This document shows, piece by piece, positions 19,106 through 29,324 of a stretch of DNA of 64,000 bases; positions within the stretch are counted from its first letter, which is position 1, and every line of letters begins with the position of its first letter. A model generated the notes under the pieces. The model saw nothing but the letters and a program-made list of their open reading frames with translations. It was not told the origin of the DNA and did no database searches. The DNA is from an uncultured Alphaproteobacteria bacterium (GTDB lineage: Bacteria > Pseudomonadota > Alphaproteobacteria > HIMB59 > GCA-002718135). The stretch spans positions 149,071-213,070 of the forward strand of contig CACNKX010000001.1 of the NCBI GenBank assembly GCA_902621165.1, written 5' to 3'. A program made the position numbers and the translations under genes.

Positions 19106-19116
19106 TCAGCGGCTTT
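19094..19116. terminator. terminator-like hairpin overlapping small ORF stop
   Basis: AAAGCCGC-ATAATCA-GCGGCTTT, perfect 8-bp stem with GC core in a very AT-rich region. Confidence 0.85.
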
Positions 19117-19118
19117 AA

Positions 19119-20882
19119 TTAAACTTCAGAAGTTACCTTTTTAAGCCAATCTCTTTCTTGATTATCAAGGTGCGTGTGCAATGTTTCATACACCTTTCTA
19201 TGATATTTATTTAGCCAATCTCTTTCAATTTGATCAAGCATGCTACTCTCAATGAGATCCAAATCTATTGGACACCACGAGATGTTTTCAAAATATAATT
19301 TCTTATCATTATTCTCTTTTATCACGACTAAATTTTCTGTTCTTATACCATATTCATTTTCTTTATAGTAACCAGGTTCATTGGATAAAATCATTCCTGG
19401 AAGCAACTCAACGCTATCAAACATTGATTTTTTTGCAATACGTTGTGGGGCTTCATGGACACTCAAAAAACTTCCTATACCGTGACCGGTACCATGATCA
19501 TAATCTAAATTAATTTCTTGTAGACTTTTTCTTGCTAGATAATCAATATCAGTTCCTTTTGTTCCCTTTTCAAAAACATGATTTGATAATGCAATATGAC
19601 CTTTAAGAACTCTCGTAAATCTATCTTTTTGTTCTGTTGTTGCTTCACCTAAAATTATAGTTCTTGTTATATCGGTTGTTCCATCAAAATATTGCCCTCC
19701 TGAGTCAACAAGATAAATATTATTATCTGAGAAAGATGATTTTCCTTCTTCAGTAACACGGTAATGAGGAAGGGCTGCATTTTGATCAATTGCTGATATT
19801 GTATCAAAAGATAGAGAATGAAATAATTCATTTTTTCTTCGCAGATTTTCTAAATGATGTGCAACACTTATTTCATCATTTGATTTAGGATCCATGATAT
19901 TTTTTAACCAATAAATATATTTGGTAATACTAACACCATCTCTTATATGTGCTTTTTTTGCCCCATCAAGTTCAGTTTCATTTTTGATAGCTTTTAACAA
20001 AATACATGGATTTGCTAGATTTTTAGTATTTATTTTTTGTTTTCTTAGAAGATCTAAAAAATAATAAGTAGTGGAATTGAAATCTAAACCAATTGATTCA
20101 GATAAATTAATGTTATTAAAAATTGATCCGATATTTTCAATATTATTAATATTTATTAGTGTTTGGATTTCTTTTTTTAGAATTTCTGGCATTGAAGACT
20201 CTTTAATATACAAAGAGTGTTTATTATTTTTTGAAATTAGAAGATAAGAATAAAGCAGTGGTGTATATTTAATATCATCTGCTCTTAAATTTAATAGCCA
20301 AGCAATATTATCAAGTCCAGAAACAAAGTAATGATCAATTTCATTTTGATCTAAAAATTTTTTTAAAATATCTAATTTTTCACGTCTGCCCTGACCAGCA
20401 AAACTTGTTTGGTGATCAAATATATCTGTATACTGAGTTTTTGGTTGATTTTCCCATATTAAATCAACAAAATTTTTATCTATTAGTTGGAGTTGAGATG
20501 TTGAATTCTCTAACATTTTTTCCACTTTTTCAATTTCTATAATTGAATGAAGAGTTGGATCTAATGCAATTTTATATTCTTTTTCTAATAAAATTTTTTC
20601 TAAATCTTTCCAAAAGCTATTTAAATGTTTTGCCTGAATCTCTTTGGCATTAATTTGAGTATTTGCTTGAAAAGTATATCGTCCATCAACATACAAGAAA
20701 GCATCTGTTGGCGTTATAATTGCTCTTCCTGCTGAACCAGAAAAATTTGTTATAAAATTTAATCTTTCTGCATTTGGGGAAATATACTCATTTAAATATT
20801 CATCACTTCTATTAATGACAAAAATATCGATATCTTTTTCTTTTAATAGATTTTGTAATTTTTTTAAATTTGATTGATTCAT
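19119..20882 (-). CDS. pepP: M24-family Xaa-Pro aminopeptidase
   Basis: YLVDSGGQYFDGTTDITRTI, DHGTGHGIGSFLSVHEAPQ, GMILSNEPGYY, GIRTENL. Confidence 0.94.
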   Translation of the reverse strand: MNQSNLKKLQNLLKEKDIDIFVINRSDEYLNEYISPNAERLNFITNFSGSAGRAIITPTDAFLYVDGRYTFQANTQINAKEIQAKHLNSFWKDLEKILLEKEYKIALDPTLHSIIEIEKVEKMLENSTSQLQLIDKNFVDLIWENQPKTQYTDIFDHQTSFAGQGRREKLDILKKFLDQNEIDHYFVSGLDNIAWLLNLRADDIKYTPLLYSYLLISKNNKHSLYIKESSMPEILKKEIQTLININNIENIGSIFNNINLSESIGLDFNSTTYYFLDLLRKQKINTKNLANPCILLKAIKNETELDGAKKAHIRDGVSITKYIYWLKNIMDPKSNDEISVAHHLENLRRKNELFHSLSFDTISAIDQNAALPHYRVTEEGKSSFSDNNIYLVDSGGQYFDGTTDITRTIILGEATTEQKDRFTRVLKGHIALSNHVFEKGTKGTDIDYLARKSLQEINLDYDHGTGHGIGSFLSVHEAPQRIAKKSMFDSVELLPGMILSNEPGYYKENEYGIRTENLVVIKENNDKKLYFENISWCPIDLDLIESSMLDQIERDWLNKYHRKVYETLHTHLDNQERDWLKKVTSEV

Positions 20883-21847
20883 TATAACTTATTAAATAAA
20901 CTTAGATCAATATTACCACCAGAAATCATAACTATAATTTTTTTATTTTTAACATCAATTTTATTATTTAATGCTGCTGCAGCTGCAACTGCTCCTCCTG
21001 GCTCCACAACTATTTTAAGTTGTTCAGCTAGCAAAATTATAGTTTTTGTTACTTCTTCATCAGAAACACTTAGTCCTCCTTCAAGATTATTTGAATTAAT
21101 TTGAAAAGTTATATTACCAGGTTGTGGTGCCAATAGTGCATCACAAAAAGATTTAGCATTTTTTTTATTTTCTATAAGTTTACCAGCTTCTAAAGATCTT
21201 TTTGTGTCATCAAATTCTTCAGGCTCTACAGAATATGATTTTATATTTGGGTAAATATGTTTTAAGTATGTTGATGTTCCTGCAATAAGTCCTCCACCTC
21301 CACAACAACATAAATACAGATCAGGTTCAATTGATTTCTCTTTCAAATCATTTACAATTTCGATAGCTGCAGTTCCCTGACCAGCAATTATATCTTCATC
21401 ATCATAGGGTTTAATTAAAGCTCTATTATCCTTCTTTTGAATTTCATTTCCTATCTCTTCTCTACTTTGAAAGTAAGTGTCATATAATATTACCTCTGCT
21501 CCATATTTTTTTGTATTTTCAATTTTTATTTGAGGTGCAGTTTTAGGCATTATTATTTTTGCACTAATAGTATTAATCATAGATGCATAGGCAACAGCCT
21601 GTGCATGATTACCTGATGAATATGCTACTACACCTGAGTCTTTTACAGTTTCTATTAATTTTGTAATTTTATGTGTAGCTCCGCGTAGTTTAAATGATCC
21701 AGTATTTTGTAAATTCTCAAGTTTAAAATAAATTTCAGCATCTAAAAGATTATTTATGTAATCATTAGTTACCAAAGGAGTTTTTGTTACCTTTTGGTTG
21801 ATTAATTTATAAGCATTATCAACATTTAAATAGCTAAAATCAGTCAT
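20882..21847 (-). CDS. threonine/serine dehydratase, PLP-dependent fold type II
   Basis: FKLENLQNTGSFKLRGA, SSGNHAQAVAYAS, CCCGGGGLIAGTS. Confidence 0.94.
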   Translation of the reverse strand: MTDFSYLNVDNAYKLINQKVTKTPLVTNDYINNLLDAEIYFKLENLQNTGSFKLRGATHKITKLIETVKDSGVVAYSSGNHAQAVAYASMINTISAKIIMPKTAPQIKIENTKKYGAEVILYDTYFQSREEIGNEIQKKDNRALIKPYDDEDIIAGQGTAAIEIVNDLKEKSIEPDLYLCCCGGGGLIAGTSTYLKHIYPNIKSYSVEPEEFDDTKRSLEAGKLIENKKNAKSFCDALLAPQPGNITFQINSNNLEGGLSVSDEEVTKTIILLAEQLKIVVEPGGAVAAAAALNNKIDVKNKKIIVMISGGNIDLSLFNKL

Positions 21848-21896
21848 AATTTTAAAGTTTTACATCGTTTTAATGGAATAAACTAAAAAAAAATAT

Positions 21897-22181
21897 ATGT
21901 ATATTATCATGGAACAGAACAAAGTAACTTCGCCTTGCATTAGCGTATGTAAAACTGACCCAATCTCAGGGTATTGCTACGGTTGTGGAAGAACCAATGA
22001 AGAAAAAGATATTTGGAAAGATGAAAATACTTCTAATGAATGGAAACAAAATAATTTATCTGAACTAAAATCTAGATTTTCAGATTGGCAGTTAAAAGCA
22101 TTTGAAGAGTCATATAAATCAAAAGTTGAAACGGGTTTATCTCTTATCAAAAAAAAATTAGCAGAAAATCGTAAAAATTGA
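21897..22181 (+). CDS. DUF1289-type Cys-containing protein
   Basis: SPCISVCKTDPISGYCYGCGRTNEE...W motif. Confidence 0.85.
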   Translation: MYIIMEQNKVTSPCISVCKTDPISGYCYGCGRTNEEKDIWKDENTSNEWKQNNLSELKSRFSDWQLKAFEESYKSKVETGLSLIKKKLAENRKN

Positions 22182-22741
22182 AAAGTTTAATAATATTTGT
22201 TTTTATTTTATTTTTTTCATTCAATCTTCAATCTCAGAATACAATGATACTTGATAACTTAGAAACACCCGGAATTTCTTCTCAAGGTCAAAATTGGGCC
22301 TTTTTTACTGATGGAGTAATGGGTGGATTATCTCAGGGTACAGCGATCATATCAAAAGTTAATGATGTTAATTGTTATCATATGACAGGAGATGTCACGA
22401 CTGAAAATAACGGTGGTTTTATTCAAATAAGAAATCAATTAAAACCTTCAATATCAACAGAAGAGTTTGAGGGTGTTTATTTTAAAGTGTTTGGTAATAA
22501 TGAAGAGTATTCAATTCATGTAAGAACCGCTTTGACGATGGCTCCATGGCAATATTATAAATATAGTTTTAAAACTAATTCTGAGTGGACAGTAATAAAA
22601 GCACCCTTTAGTGAATTTAAGAAATCAAATGCTTATCAACCAAAAAAGTTAGTTGGTCAGAATATCAAAACATTAGGGCTAGTTGCTGGATTTAAAGATT
22701 TTCAGGCAGATATTTGTTTATCAGAAATTGGCTTTTATTAG
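22178..22741 (+). CDS. CIA30 (complex I intermediate-associated 30)-like protein with signal peptide
   Basis: WAFFTDGVMGGLSQG, GGFIQIRNQL, GLVAGFKDFQADICLSEIGFY. Confidence 0.85.
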   Translation: MKSLIIFVFILFFSFNLQSQNTMILDNLETPGISSQGQNWAFFTDGVMGGLSQGTAIISKVNDVNCYHMTGDVTTENNGGFIQIRNQLKPSISTEEFEGVYFKVFGNNEEYSIHVRTALTMAPWQYYKYSFKTNSEWTVIKAPFSEFKKSNAYQPKKLVGQNIKTLGLVAGFKDFQADICLSEIGFY

Positions 22742-23472
22742 TAATCTATTTTCAATAAATATAATCCTTCAGGTGGTGCAGTAACTCCTGCATGTTCTCT
22801 TTTTTTGGATTGAATAATTTCTGAAATAGATTTTTCTATTTTACTAAGTCCTATATCAACCAGTGTACCGACCATGATTCTAACTTGAGAATGTAAAAAG
22901 GATTTAGCTGATATTAAAAAATTTATTTCATCATGATTAAAATTTATATCTAGTGAATTAATAGATTTAATTGGTGATTTCGATTGGCAATTTATTGACC
23001 TAAAAGCAGACAAATCAAATTTGCCTATAAATTGTTGTGATTGTTTAATTATTTTTTCAGCATTTATTTTTTTATGTACACACCAAACTTTGTTCTGCTC
23101 TAACGTAATTGGTGATCTTCTATTTAAGATCTTGTATTCATACCATCTCAATTTTGCTGAAAATCTTGAATGAAAATCTTTATCTACTTCTTCAGCATGT
23201 AAAATAGATATGGGTTGGGGTCTTAGATAATGATTAATACCATCTCTGATAGTATCAGTATCAAAATGTTGCTCTAATTCAAAATTAGCTACTTGTCCTC
23301 TTGCATGAACGCCTGCATCTGTTCGACCAGCTCCAAAAAGTGTTATTTTTTGTTTTGATAGTTTTTCTATAGCCTCTTCAACCAATTGTTGAACGGAAGG
23401 ACCATTTTCTTGACGTTGCCAACCAACATAATTAGTTCCATCATATTCTAATGTTATTTTGTAGTTAGGCAT
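22738..23472 (-). CDS. truA: tRNA pseudouridine(38-40) synthase
   Basis: LEYDGTNYVGWQRQENGPSVQQ, GAGRTDAGVHARGQVANF. Confidence 0.97.
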   Translation of the reverse strand: MPNYKITLEYDGTNYVGWQRQENGPSVQQLVEEAIEKLSKQKITLFGAGRTDAGVHARGQVANFELEQHFDTDTIRDGINHYLRPQPISILHAEEVDKDFHSRFSAKLRWYEYKILNRRSPITLEQNKVWCVHKKINAEKIIKQSQQFIGKFDLSAFRSINCQSKSPIKSINSLDINFNHDEINFLISAKSFLHSQVRIMVGTLVDIGLSKIEKSISEIIQSKKREHAGVTAPPEGLYLLKIDY

Positions 23473-24388
23473 TTATTACTTCATTAACCTTAAAACTATA
23501 TCCCCGAAGAAAATCATCTTTAGAAATAGCATTTTTTCCTTCTCTTTGTAAAATTAGTGGTTCAATACTTCCATCATTGCACCCAATATCAAATGTCTCG
23601 TTAAGAATTGTCGATGCATTACCGTTAGAGTTTGATTTTCTTGCTTTAATGATCTTAATTCTTTCATTTTGTATAGTAAACCAAGCACCAGGTTTAGGTG
23701 AATGTGCTCTTATAAGATTTAAAACTTCATTTACAGATTTATTAAAATTAATTTTTCTGTTTAGTGAAGAAATTTTATTTGCATATGTTGCATAATTATC
23801 ATCCTGATCAGAATAAGAAATTTTTTTATCAAATATAAGAGGAATAGTGTCCACTAATAGTTTGATTCCAACCTCTGTTAATTTTTGACTTAATTCATTT
23901 TTATTACAATCATCTTCTATATCTACTTTTTTTTGATTAATAATTGGTCCAGCATCTAATTTTTCGATTAGCTGTATTATTGATATACCAGTCTCTTTAT
24001 CGCCATTCATTAAAGAATGTTCTATTGGGGCGGCACCCCTCCATCTAGGCAATAAAGAAACATGGATATTGATACAACCAAATGTTGGTAAATCTAAAAT
24101 ATCTTTTGGCAATATTTTACCGTATGCCATGACAATAATTAAATCAGGATTTAATTTTTTCACTATCTCAATAGTATCTTTATCAAAAGTATTTGGACAA
24201 AAAACCTCAATTTTGTTCTCACTTGCAAGTTGATGGACTTCAGATTCAATTATTTTCATTCCTCTAGATTTCTTTTTTGGGGGTTGTGAAAATACTGCGG
24301 AAATTATGAATTTACTTTTAATTAAAGCCTCAAGATAGTCAGAGGCTATTTTTGGTGAACCCATGAAAATTATTTTTTTATTATTCAT
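23465..24388 (-). CDS. fmt: methionyl-tRNA formyltransferase
   Basis: IIFMGSPKIAS, VMAYGKILPKDILDLPTFGCINIHVSLLPRWRGAAPIEHSLMNGD. Confidence 0.97.
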   Translation of the reverse strand: MNNKKIIFMGSPKIASDYLEALIKSKFIISAVFSQPPKKKSRGMKIIESEVHQLASENKIEVFCPNTFDKDTIEIVKKLNPDLIIVMAYGKILPKDILDLPTFGCINIHVSLLPRWRGAAPIEHSLMNGDKETGISIIQLIEKLDAGPIINQKKVDIEDDCNKNELSQKLTEVGIKLLVDTIPLIFDKKISYSDQDDNYATYANKISSLNRKINFNKSVNEVLNLIRAHSPKPGAWFTIQNERIKIIKARKSNSNGNASTILNETFDIGCNDGSIEPLILQREGKNAISKDDFLRGYSFKVNEVINA

Positions 24389-24897
24389 TATTTTTTGTTT
24401 TTTAAAAATTTTTGTACTTTTTTGATCATTATATTCCTTTTTAATGAAGAAAGATAATCTACAAATAACTTTCCAGAAAGATGATCAATTTCATGTTGTA
24501 AAATTCTTGATTCCACTCCACTAACTTCTTTTGTTATTTTTTTGTTATTTTCATCTAAGTACTCAACTACTATATTTTGAGGTCTCTCAATTTCTGCAAA
24601 TTGTTCAGGAAGAGATAGACAACCCTCTTCCATTACAGTTTTTTCTTGAGAGTATGAAACAATATTTGGATTAAATAATGTATATTGTGTTTCTTTTTTA
24701 GTTTCTTGATCTACAAAAAATATAGTCACAATTTGTTTTAGAATTCCAATTTGATTTGCTGCTAAACCTACGCCTGGTGCTTTTATCATTATTTGCATCA
24801 TTTTTTTGGCAATTTCTTTTTCCTTAATTCCAACAGACTGAATTTTAACTGCTTTTTGGCGTAATAGTGGATTTGGTACGTAAAGTAATTTATCCAT
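24388..24897 (-). CDS. def: peptide deformylase
   Basis: GVGLAANQIG, EEGCLSLP, LQHEIDHLSGKLF. Confidence 0.97.
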   Translation of the reverse strand: MDKLLYVPNPLLRQKAVKIQSVGIKEKEIAKKMMQIMIKAPGVGLAANQIGILKQIVTIFFVDQETKKETQYTLFNPNIVSYSQEKTVMEEGCLSLPEQFAEIERPQNIVVEYLDENNKKITKEVSGVESRILQHEIDHLSGKLFVDYLSSLKRNIMIKKVQKFLKNKK

Positions 24898-24903
24898 TTT
24901 TAT

Positions 24904-25503
24904 TTATGTAATTTTTTTTCTAGATTGGAATGCTGTATTTAATGTGTTTTCATCTAAGTAGTGTACTTCTCCACCCATAGGAATGCCTTGCGCAAGTCTT
25001 GTTACATTTAAATCTTTAAATTGTTCTAGTTTATCTGCAATTACAAAAGATGTTGTTTGTCCTTCCATAGTTGTACTTAAGGCAAGAATAATTTCTTTAA
25101 CATTATTTGTTTCAATTCTCTTTAGGAGATGTTCTATTTTCAATTCATCAGTTCCTATACCTTGAATTGCAGATAATGAGCCACCTAAAACATTATAGAG
25201 GCCACGATAAAATCCTACTTTTTCTAATGTCCACAAATCTGATACATCCTCAACAACACAAATAGTTGTTTTATCCCTTTTAGGATTTGCACAAATATTG
25301 CATGGATTTACCATATCTATATTTCCACATTCTGAGCACTCAATAATTTTGTTATAAGATAAATTTAAACTCTCAATTAAAGGAGATAAATTTTTATCTT
25401 TATTTTTTAATAAAAAAAGAGCAATTCTTTGAGCTGACCTTCTTCCTAATCCTGGAAGTTTTGAAATATCGTTTATTAATTTATCTATTGGGGATTGCTC
25501 CAT
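24904..25503 (-). CDS. recR: recombination protein RecR
   Basis: LPGLGRRSAQRIALFLL, CxxC cluster, GLYNVLGGSLSAIQGIG, TRLAQGIPMGGEVHYLDENTL. Confidence 0.97.
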   Translation of the reverse strand: MEQSPIDKLINDISKLPGLGRRSAQRIALFLLKNKDKNLSPLIESLNLSYNKIIECSECGNIDMVNPCNICANPKRDKTTICVVEDVSDLWTLEKVGFYRGLYNVLGGSLSAIQGIGTDELKIEHLLKRIETNNVKEIILALSTTMEGQTTSFVIADKLEQFKDLNVTRLAQGIPMGGEVHYLDENTLNTAFQSRKKIT

Positions 25504-25505
25504 TT

Positions 25506-25829
25506 TTAAAAAGGAAGTTTCATTCCTGGAGGTAATGGTAGACCACCTGTGAGATTTTTCATTTCTTCTTGAGCTGCAGCCTCTCCTTTTTCTTTGGCAT
25601 CATTAATTGCAGCGACAATCAGATCTTCAAGTATTTCTTTCTCATCTTGTTTGATCAAGCTATCGTCAATTGAAATTCTTTTAAATATACCTTTTGCTGT
25701 AGCTGTTACTTTAATAAGACCTCCTCCAGAAGTACCCTCAACTTCAATATCATTTAGTTTATTCTGTGCTTCAGCCATTTTTTTTTGCAACTGTTGAGCT
25801 TGCTTCATCATATTACCTAAATTAACCAT
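25506..25829 (-). CDS. YbaB/EbfC family nucleoid-associated protein
   Basis: NLGNMMKQAQQLQKKMAEAQ, GLPLPPGMKLPF; between recR and dnaX. Confidence 0.95.
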   Translation of the reverse strand: MVNLGNMMKQAQQLQKKMAEAQNKLNDIEVEGTSGGGLIKVTATAKGIFKRISIDDSLIKQDEKEILEDLIVAAINDAKEKGEAAAQEEMKNLTGGLPLPPGMKLPF

Positions 25830-27517
25830 TATTTCTCCTTTTTCATCTTTGGTTGATTTATATCTACTTCATCATCATTTATTTCACCTAGTTCTGTAAT
25901 AGCGTGAATTTTACTTTCAGGAAATTCATTTAATATTTTTTTAACTTCTGGATGATTTTTCATTATTTCAATTTCTTTTTGTTGATTAATAATATCCTCA
26001 TCATGTAAACTTTTTCCAAGATTACTTGTAGATGAATGTACCTGCCATATTCTTCCAGTCCATTTAGAGATTAATTTCGCAACAGTTCTATTGAAGCCAG
26101 TGTCATTAATTTTAGATGTATTTATGGTAACTTCTCCTTCTTTAAAAGAGACTAACTGTACATCATTGTATAACTTAGTGTGAAGTAATCCTTCTCTATT
26201 TTTAAAAAACATATCGACAAAATGTCTGAAGTCTTGAACATGTTTTATATTTACATTTTCTTTTGGTAAAATTTCTTTTTTATTTTCATTAAAGTTTAGA
26301 ACTTTGTTACTTTCATTAGATTCATTTTGTAGTTCAAGATTTTTTTCTAAGGGTTCTTTTTTTACTACTTCTTTGTCCATTTTATTAATTAGATCTTCTG
26401 GACTTGGACCATCATGTAAATAAATAATTCTTAAAATAATCATTTCTCCATGTTGGTATAAATGAGAACTATTTTGTAATTCTTGATAACCTTTGAATAA
26501 AATTTGCCAGATAATATTCAGATTATTTAATGTCATTTTTGATGATAATTCAGCTCCTTTATTTCTTTCAAATTCAGGAATATAAATGTCATCTTTTAAA
26601 TCTGGTGCTATCTTTATTTGAACAAGAAAATGTACTACGTTTAATAGTTCATCAAATATCATTGCTATATCTGCCCCTAACTCATACAACTCTTTATACT
26701 TATTAATTGCACCAAGGGCATCTCCTTCTAAAATAATTTCAACTAAGTTAAATATTTTTTCTCTATCAGCTAATCCCAGCATGCTTATTACAGTTTGCGA
26801 GTCAACTTTTTCATTTGGACTAGTTATTGCTTGATCTAATAGACTAAGACCATCTCTTACAGATCCATCTGCCGATCTAACAATTAACGAAATAGCGTCT
26901 AAATCAATATCGATATTTTCTAGTTTGGAAATTTTTAATAAATGATCTGATAAAATTTTATTCTCTATTCTATGTAAATCAAATCTCTGACACCTCGATA
27001 AAACAGTTATTGGAACTTTTTTAATTTCTGTTGTGGCAAAAATAAATTTAACATGTTCTGGTGGTTCTTCTAAAGTTTTAAGCAGCGCATTGAATGCACT
27101 TTTTGAAAGCATATGAACTTCATCAATTATAAATATTTTATAATCTCCAATAACGGGTTTATATTTTACATTGTCAATTATTTCTCTAATGTCATCAACA
27201 CCAGTATTCGATGCTGCATCAATTTCAATAACATCAAGATTGCTATCTGAAGTTGTTGATTTGCATGAATCACAATTTCCGCATGGTTCACAATTTTTTT
27301 TATCCCTATTTTTACAATTAATACTCATTGCTATAAGTCTAGCAGTTGTGGTTTTTCCAACACCTCTAACACCGGTTAGAATATAAGCATGAGCTAGCCG
27401 ATCATTATTTATAGCGTTTGATAGAATTTTTACTAATAATTCTTGACCAACTAAATCTTCAAATTTTTGAGGTCTGTATTTTCTAGCTAAAACTTTATAT
27501 TTTTTTTCTTCTATCAT
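25829..27517 (-). CDS. dnaX: DNA polymerase III subunit gamma/tau
   Basis: VLARKYRPQKFEDLVGQE, GVRGVGKTTTARL, FIIDEVHMLSKSAFNALLKTLEEPP; ORF list start 27550 overlaps SRP RNA, so MIEEKKYK (27517) is the likely start. Confidence 0.95.
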   Translation of the reverse strand: MIEEKKYKVLARKYRPQKFEDLVGQELLVKILSNAINNDRLAHAYILTGVRGVGKTTTARLIAMSINCKNRDKKNCEPCGNCDSCKSTTSDSNLDVIEIDAASNTGVDDIREIIDNVKYKPVIGDYKIFIIDEVHMLSKSAFNALLKTLEEPPEHVKFIFATTEIKKVPITVLSRCQRFDLHRIENKILSDHLLKISKLENIDIDLDAISLIVRSADGSVRDGLSLLDQAITSPNEKVDSQTVISMLGLADREKIFNLVEIILEGDALGAINKYKELYELGADIAMIFDELLNVVHFLVQIKIAPDLKDDIYIPEFERNKGAELSSKMTLNNLNIIWQILFKGYQELQNSSHLYQHGEMIILRIIYLHDGPSPEDLINKMDKEVVKKEPLEKNLELQNESNESNKVLNFNENKKEILPKENVNIKHVQDFRHFVDMFFKNREGLLHTKLYNDVQLVSFKEGEVTINTSKINDTGFNRTVAKLISKWTGRIWQVHSSTSNLGKSLHDEDIINQQKEIEIMKNHPEVKKILNEFPESKIHAITELGEINDDEVDINQPKMKKEK

Positions 27518-27527
27518 TATAATCAAT

Positions 27528-27618
27528 GGAAGGAGTTGAGACCCAAACAAGATTGTTACAGCTGCTTCTTTTCAGATCTGACTGGATTAGCAATTTATTT
27601 GCCCTCAATCCTCCCTGT
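27528..27618 (-). ncRNA. ffs: signal recognition particle 4.5S RNA
   Basis: Minus strand GUCAGAUCUGAAAAGAAGCAGC matches the SRP core; GAAA tetraloop; supporting helices CAG/CUG, UUG/CAA, CAAAUAA/UUGUUUG and terminal GGGAGGAUUGAG/CUCAACUCCUUCC; ends approximate. Confidence 0.9.
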
Positions 27619-27669
27619 AGCAATATAACATTAATGTAAATAAAATATAAATAGACTTTTCAAAAAATC

Positions 27670-28512
27670 CTATTTTTTCCTGAATGAAGATTTCTCATAT
27701 ACTCCAAGAATTTCTATCTTCTTACAAAAAAATTTCATCTCTTCTAATGCTAATTTTACAGAAGTATTTTCAGGATGTCCCTCAAAATCTATATAAAATT
27801 GTGCAACATCAAAACCCTGTGGGTGAATGTAACTCTCAAGTTTAGTTATATTAACACCATTACTAGCAAATCCACCAAGACATTTATATAAAACCGCTGG
27901 AATACTTCTAACTGTAAATACTAATGTTGTAAGAATATCCTTTGTTTCTGGATTTATATCTAATAAATTTTTTTTCATAACAAGAAATCGAGTAACGTTA
28001 TTTTGAGTATCTTGGAAATTTTTTTCCAATATATCAAGATCATAGATCTTAGCAGCAAGTTCAGATGCGATAGCTCCATCTTCAATATTATTTAACTCTG
28101 AAATTAATTTAGCAGATCCGGCTGTATCAGCTTCAACAATCATTTGCTTATCTAATTTTAAAATTTTGTTTCGACATTGAGCAATTCCCTGTTCATGACT
28201 TCTTATTCTTTTAATATCTGATATTTTCGCACCTCTAATTCCAAGTAAGTTATGATTTACTTCATGAAAATATTCATAAGTTATTTTTAAATCAGAGTCA
28301 GGTATCAATCTTTGAGTATCCGCTACTCTTCCTGCAAGAGAGTTTTCTATTGGAACCATTGCTGCTTCAGATTTTCCTGATCTAACATTTTCAAACATAT
28401 CTTCAAAAGTTGCACACGGTATACTTGTTGCGTTTGGAAAAATATTTTTTCCAGCTTGTTCACTATAAGCACCATTTACACCTTGAAATGAAAAACTATC
28501 AACTTTTATCAT
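27670..28512 (-). CDS. pheA: prephenate dehydratase
   Basis: FQGVNGAYSEQA, VPIENSLAGRV, NVTRFLVM, ACT-domain ESYIHP. Confidence 0.95.
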   Translation of the reverse strand: MIKVDSFSFQGVNGAYSEQAGKNIFPNATSIPCATFEDMFENVRSGKSEAAMVPIENSLAGRVADTQRLIPDSDLKITYEYFHEVNHNLLGIRGAKISDIKRIRSHEQGIAQCRNKILKLDKQMIVEADTAGSAKLISELNNIEDGAIASELAAKIYDLDILEKNFQDTQNNVTRFLVMKKNLLDINPETKDILTTLVFTVRSIPAVLYKCLGGFASNGVNITKLESYIHPQGFDVAQFYIDFEGHPENTSVKLALEEMKFFCKKIEILGVYEKSSFRKK

Positions 28513-29233
28513 TGTACTCTCTTATATTAGTTTCAATATTTATTAAATCCTCTTTTGTATCTACACTCATTGGAACTTCAGGAACAAACGTAACTCCAAT
28601 TGGAATATTAGAATCCATAGCTCTCATTTGTTCTAAACTTAGATGTATTTCATTTTTTGATTTAGGTAGATTGATAAATGTATTTATTGAATCTGGAGTA
28701 TAACTATAGATACCAACATGATGGTATAAGTTTTTATTTTCTATCGTAACTTCTCTATAAAAACTTAACGCCTGCGCTGTTTCATTTTTTTTAAAATCAA
28801 CTTCAACTTTTGTTACATTGGGATTATTTAATTCATTATCATTTAAGTTTGTTGCAAGTGTGCCAATGGTAAAATTTCTTTTTATTGGGTCAATGACTTT
28901 AAGAATATGTTCTGGATTTATAAGAGGCATATCGCCTTGTAGATTGATTATTACATCAATGTCTTTGTTATTTTTTATCTTTAAAAAAGCGGAGTGAACT
29001 CTATCAGTTCCAGAGGGGAGATTTGGATCTGTCATAATAGCTTTGCCACCATTACTTACAATTAAATCATGAACTTCAATTTCCGAGCAAGCAACAAACA
29101 CTTCTCCAATATTTGACTCAATTGCTTGTTGCCATACTCGTTGTATCATTGGAATACCATTTATAGCCATTAATGGTTTTCCAGGCAGTCTAGTGGAAGC
29201 CATTCGTGAAGGTATAATTACAACATTTTTCAT
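28499..29233 (-). CDS. kdsB: 3-deoxy-manno-octulosonate cytidylyltransferase
   Basis: VIIPSRMASTRLPGKPL, PSGTDRVHSAF, NLQGDMPLI. Confidence 0.96.
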   Translation of the reverse strand: MKNVVIIPSRMASTRLPGKPLMAINGIPMIQRVWQQAIESNIGEVFVACSEIEVHDLIVSNGGKAIMTDPNLPSGTDRVHSAFLKIKNNKDIDVIINLQGDMPLINPEHILKVIDPIKRNFTIGTLATNLNDNELNNPNVTKVEVDFKKNETAQALSFYREVTIENKNLYHHVGIYSYTPDSINTFINLPKSKNEIHLSLEQMRAMDSNIPIGVTFVPEVPMSVDTKEDLINIETNIREYNDKS

Positions 29234-29324
29234 AATTTATGCGACAATTAGGCTAGAGAATTTAAATTTCATACTTACGACAAATATATTCTTTCTTCTA
29301 AAAAATCTGTATATGTACTTATAC

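Noticed and set aside
29193-29324. N-terminal extension of the cytochrome c ORF overlapping kdsB
   Set aside because: Extension overlaps the divergent kdsB start; ATG at 29325 directly precedes a proper TM anchor
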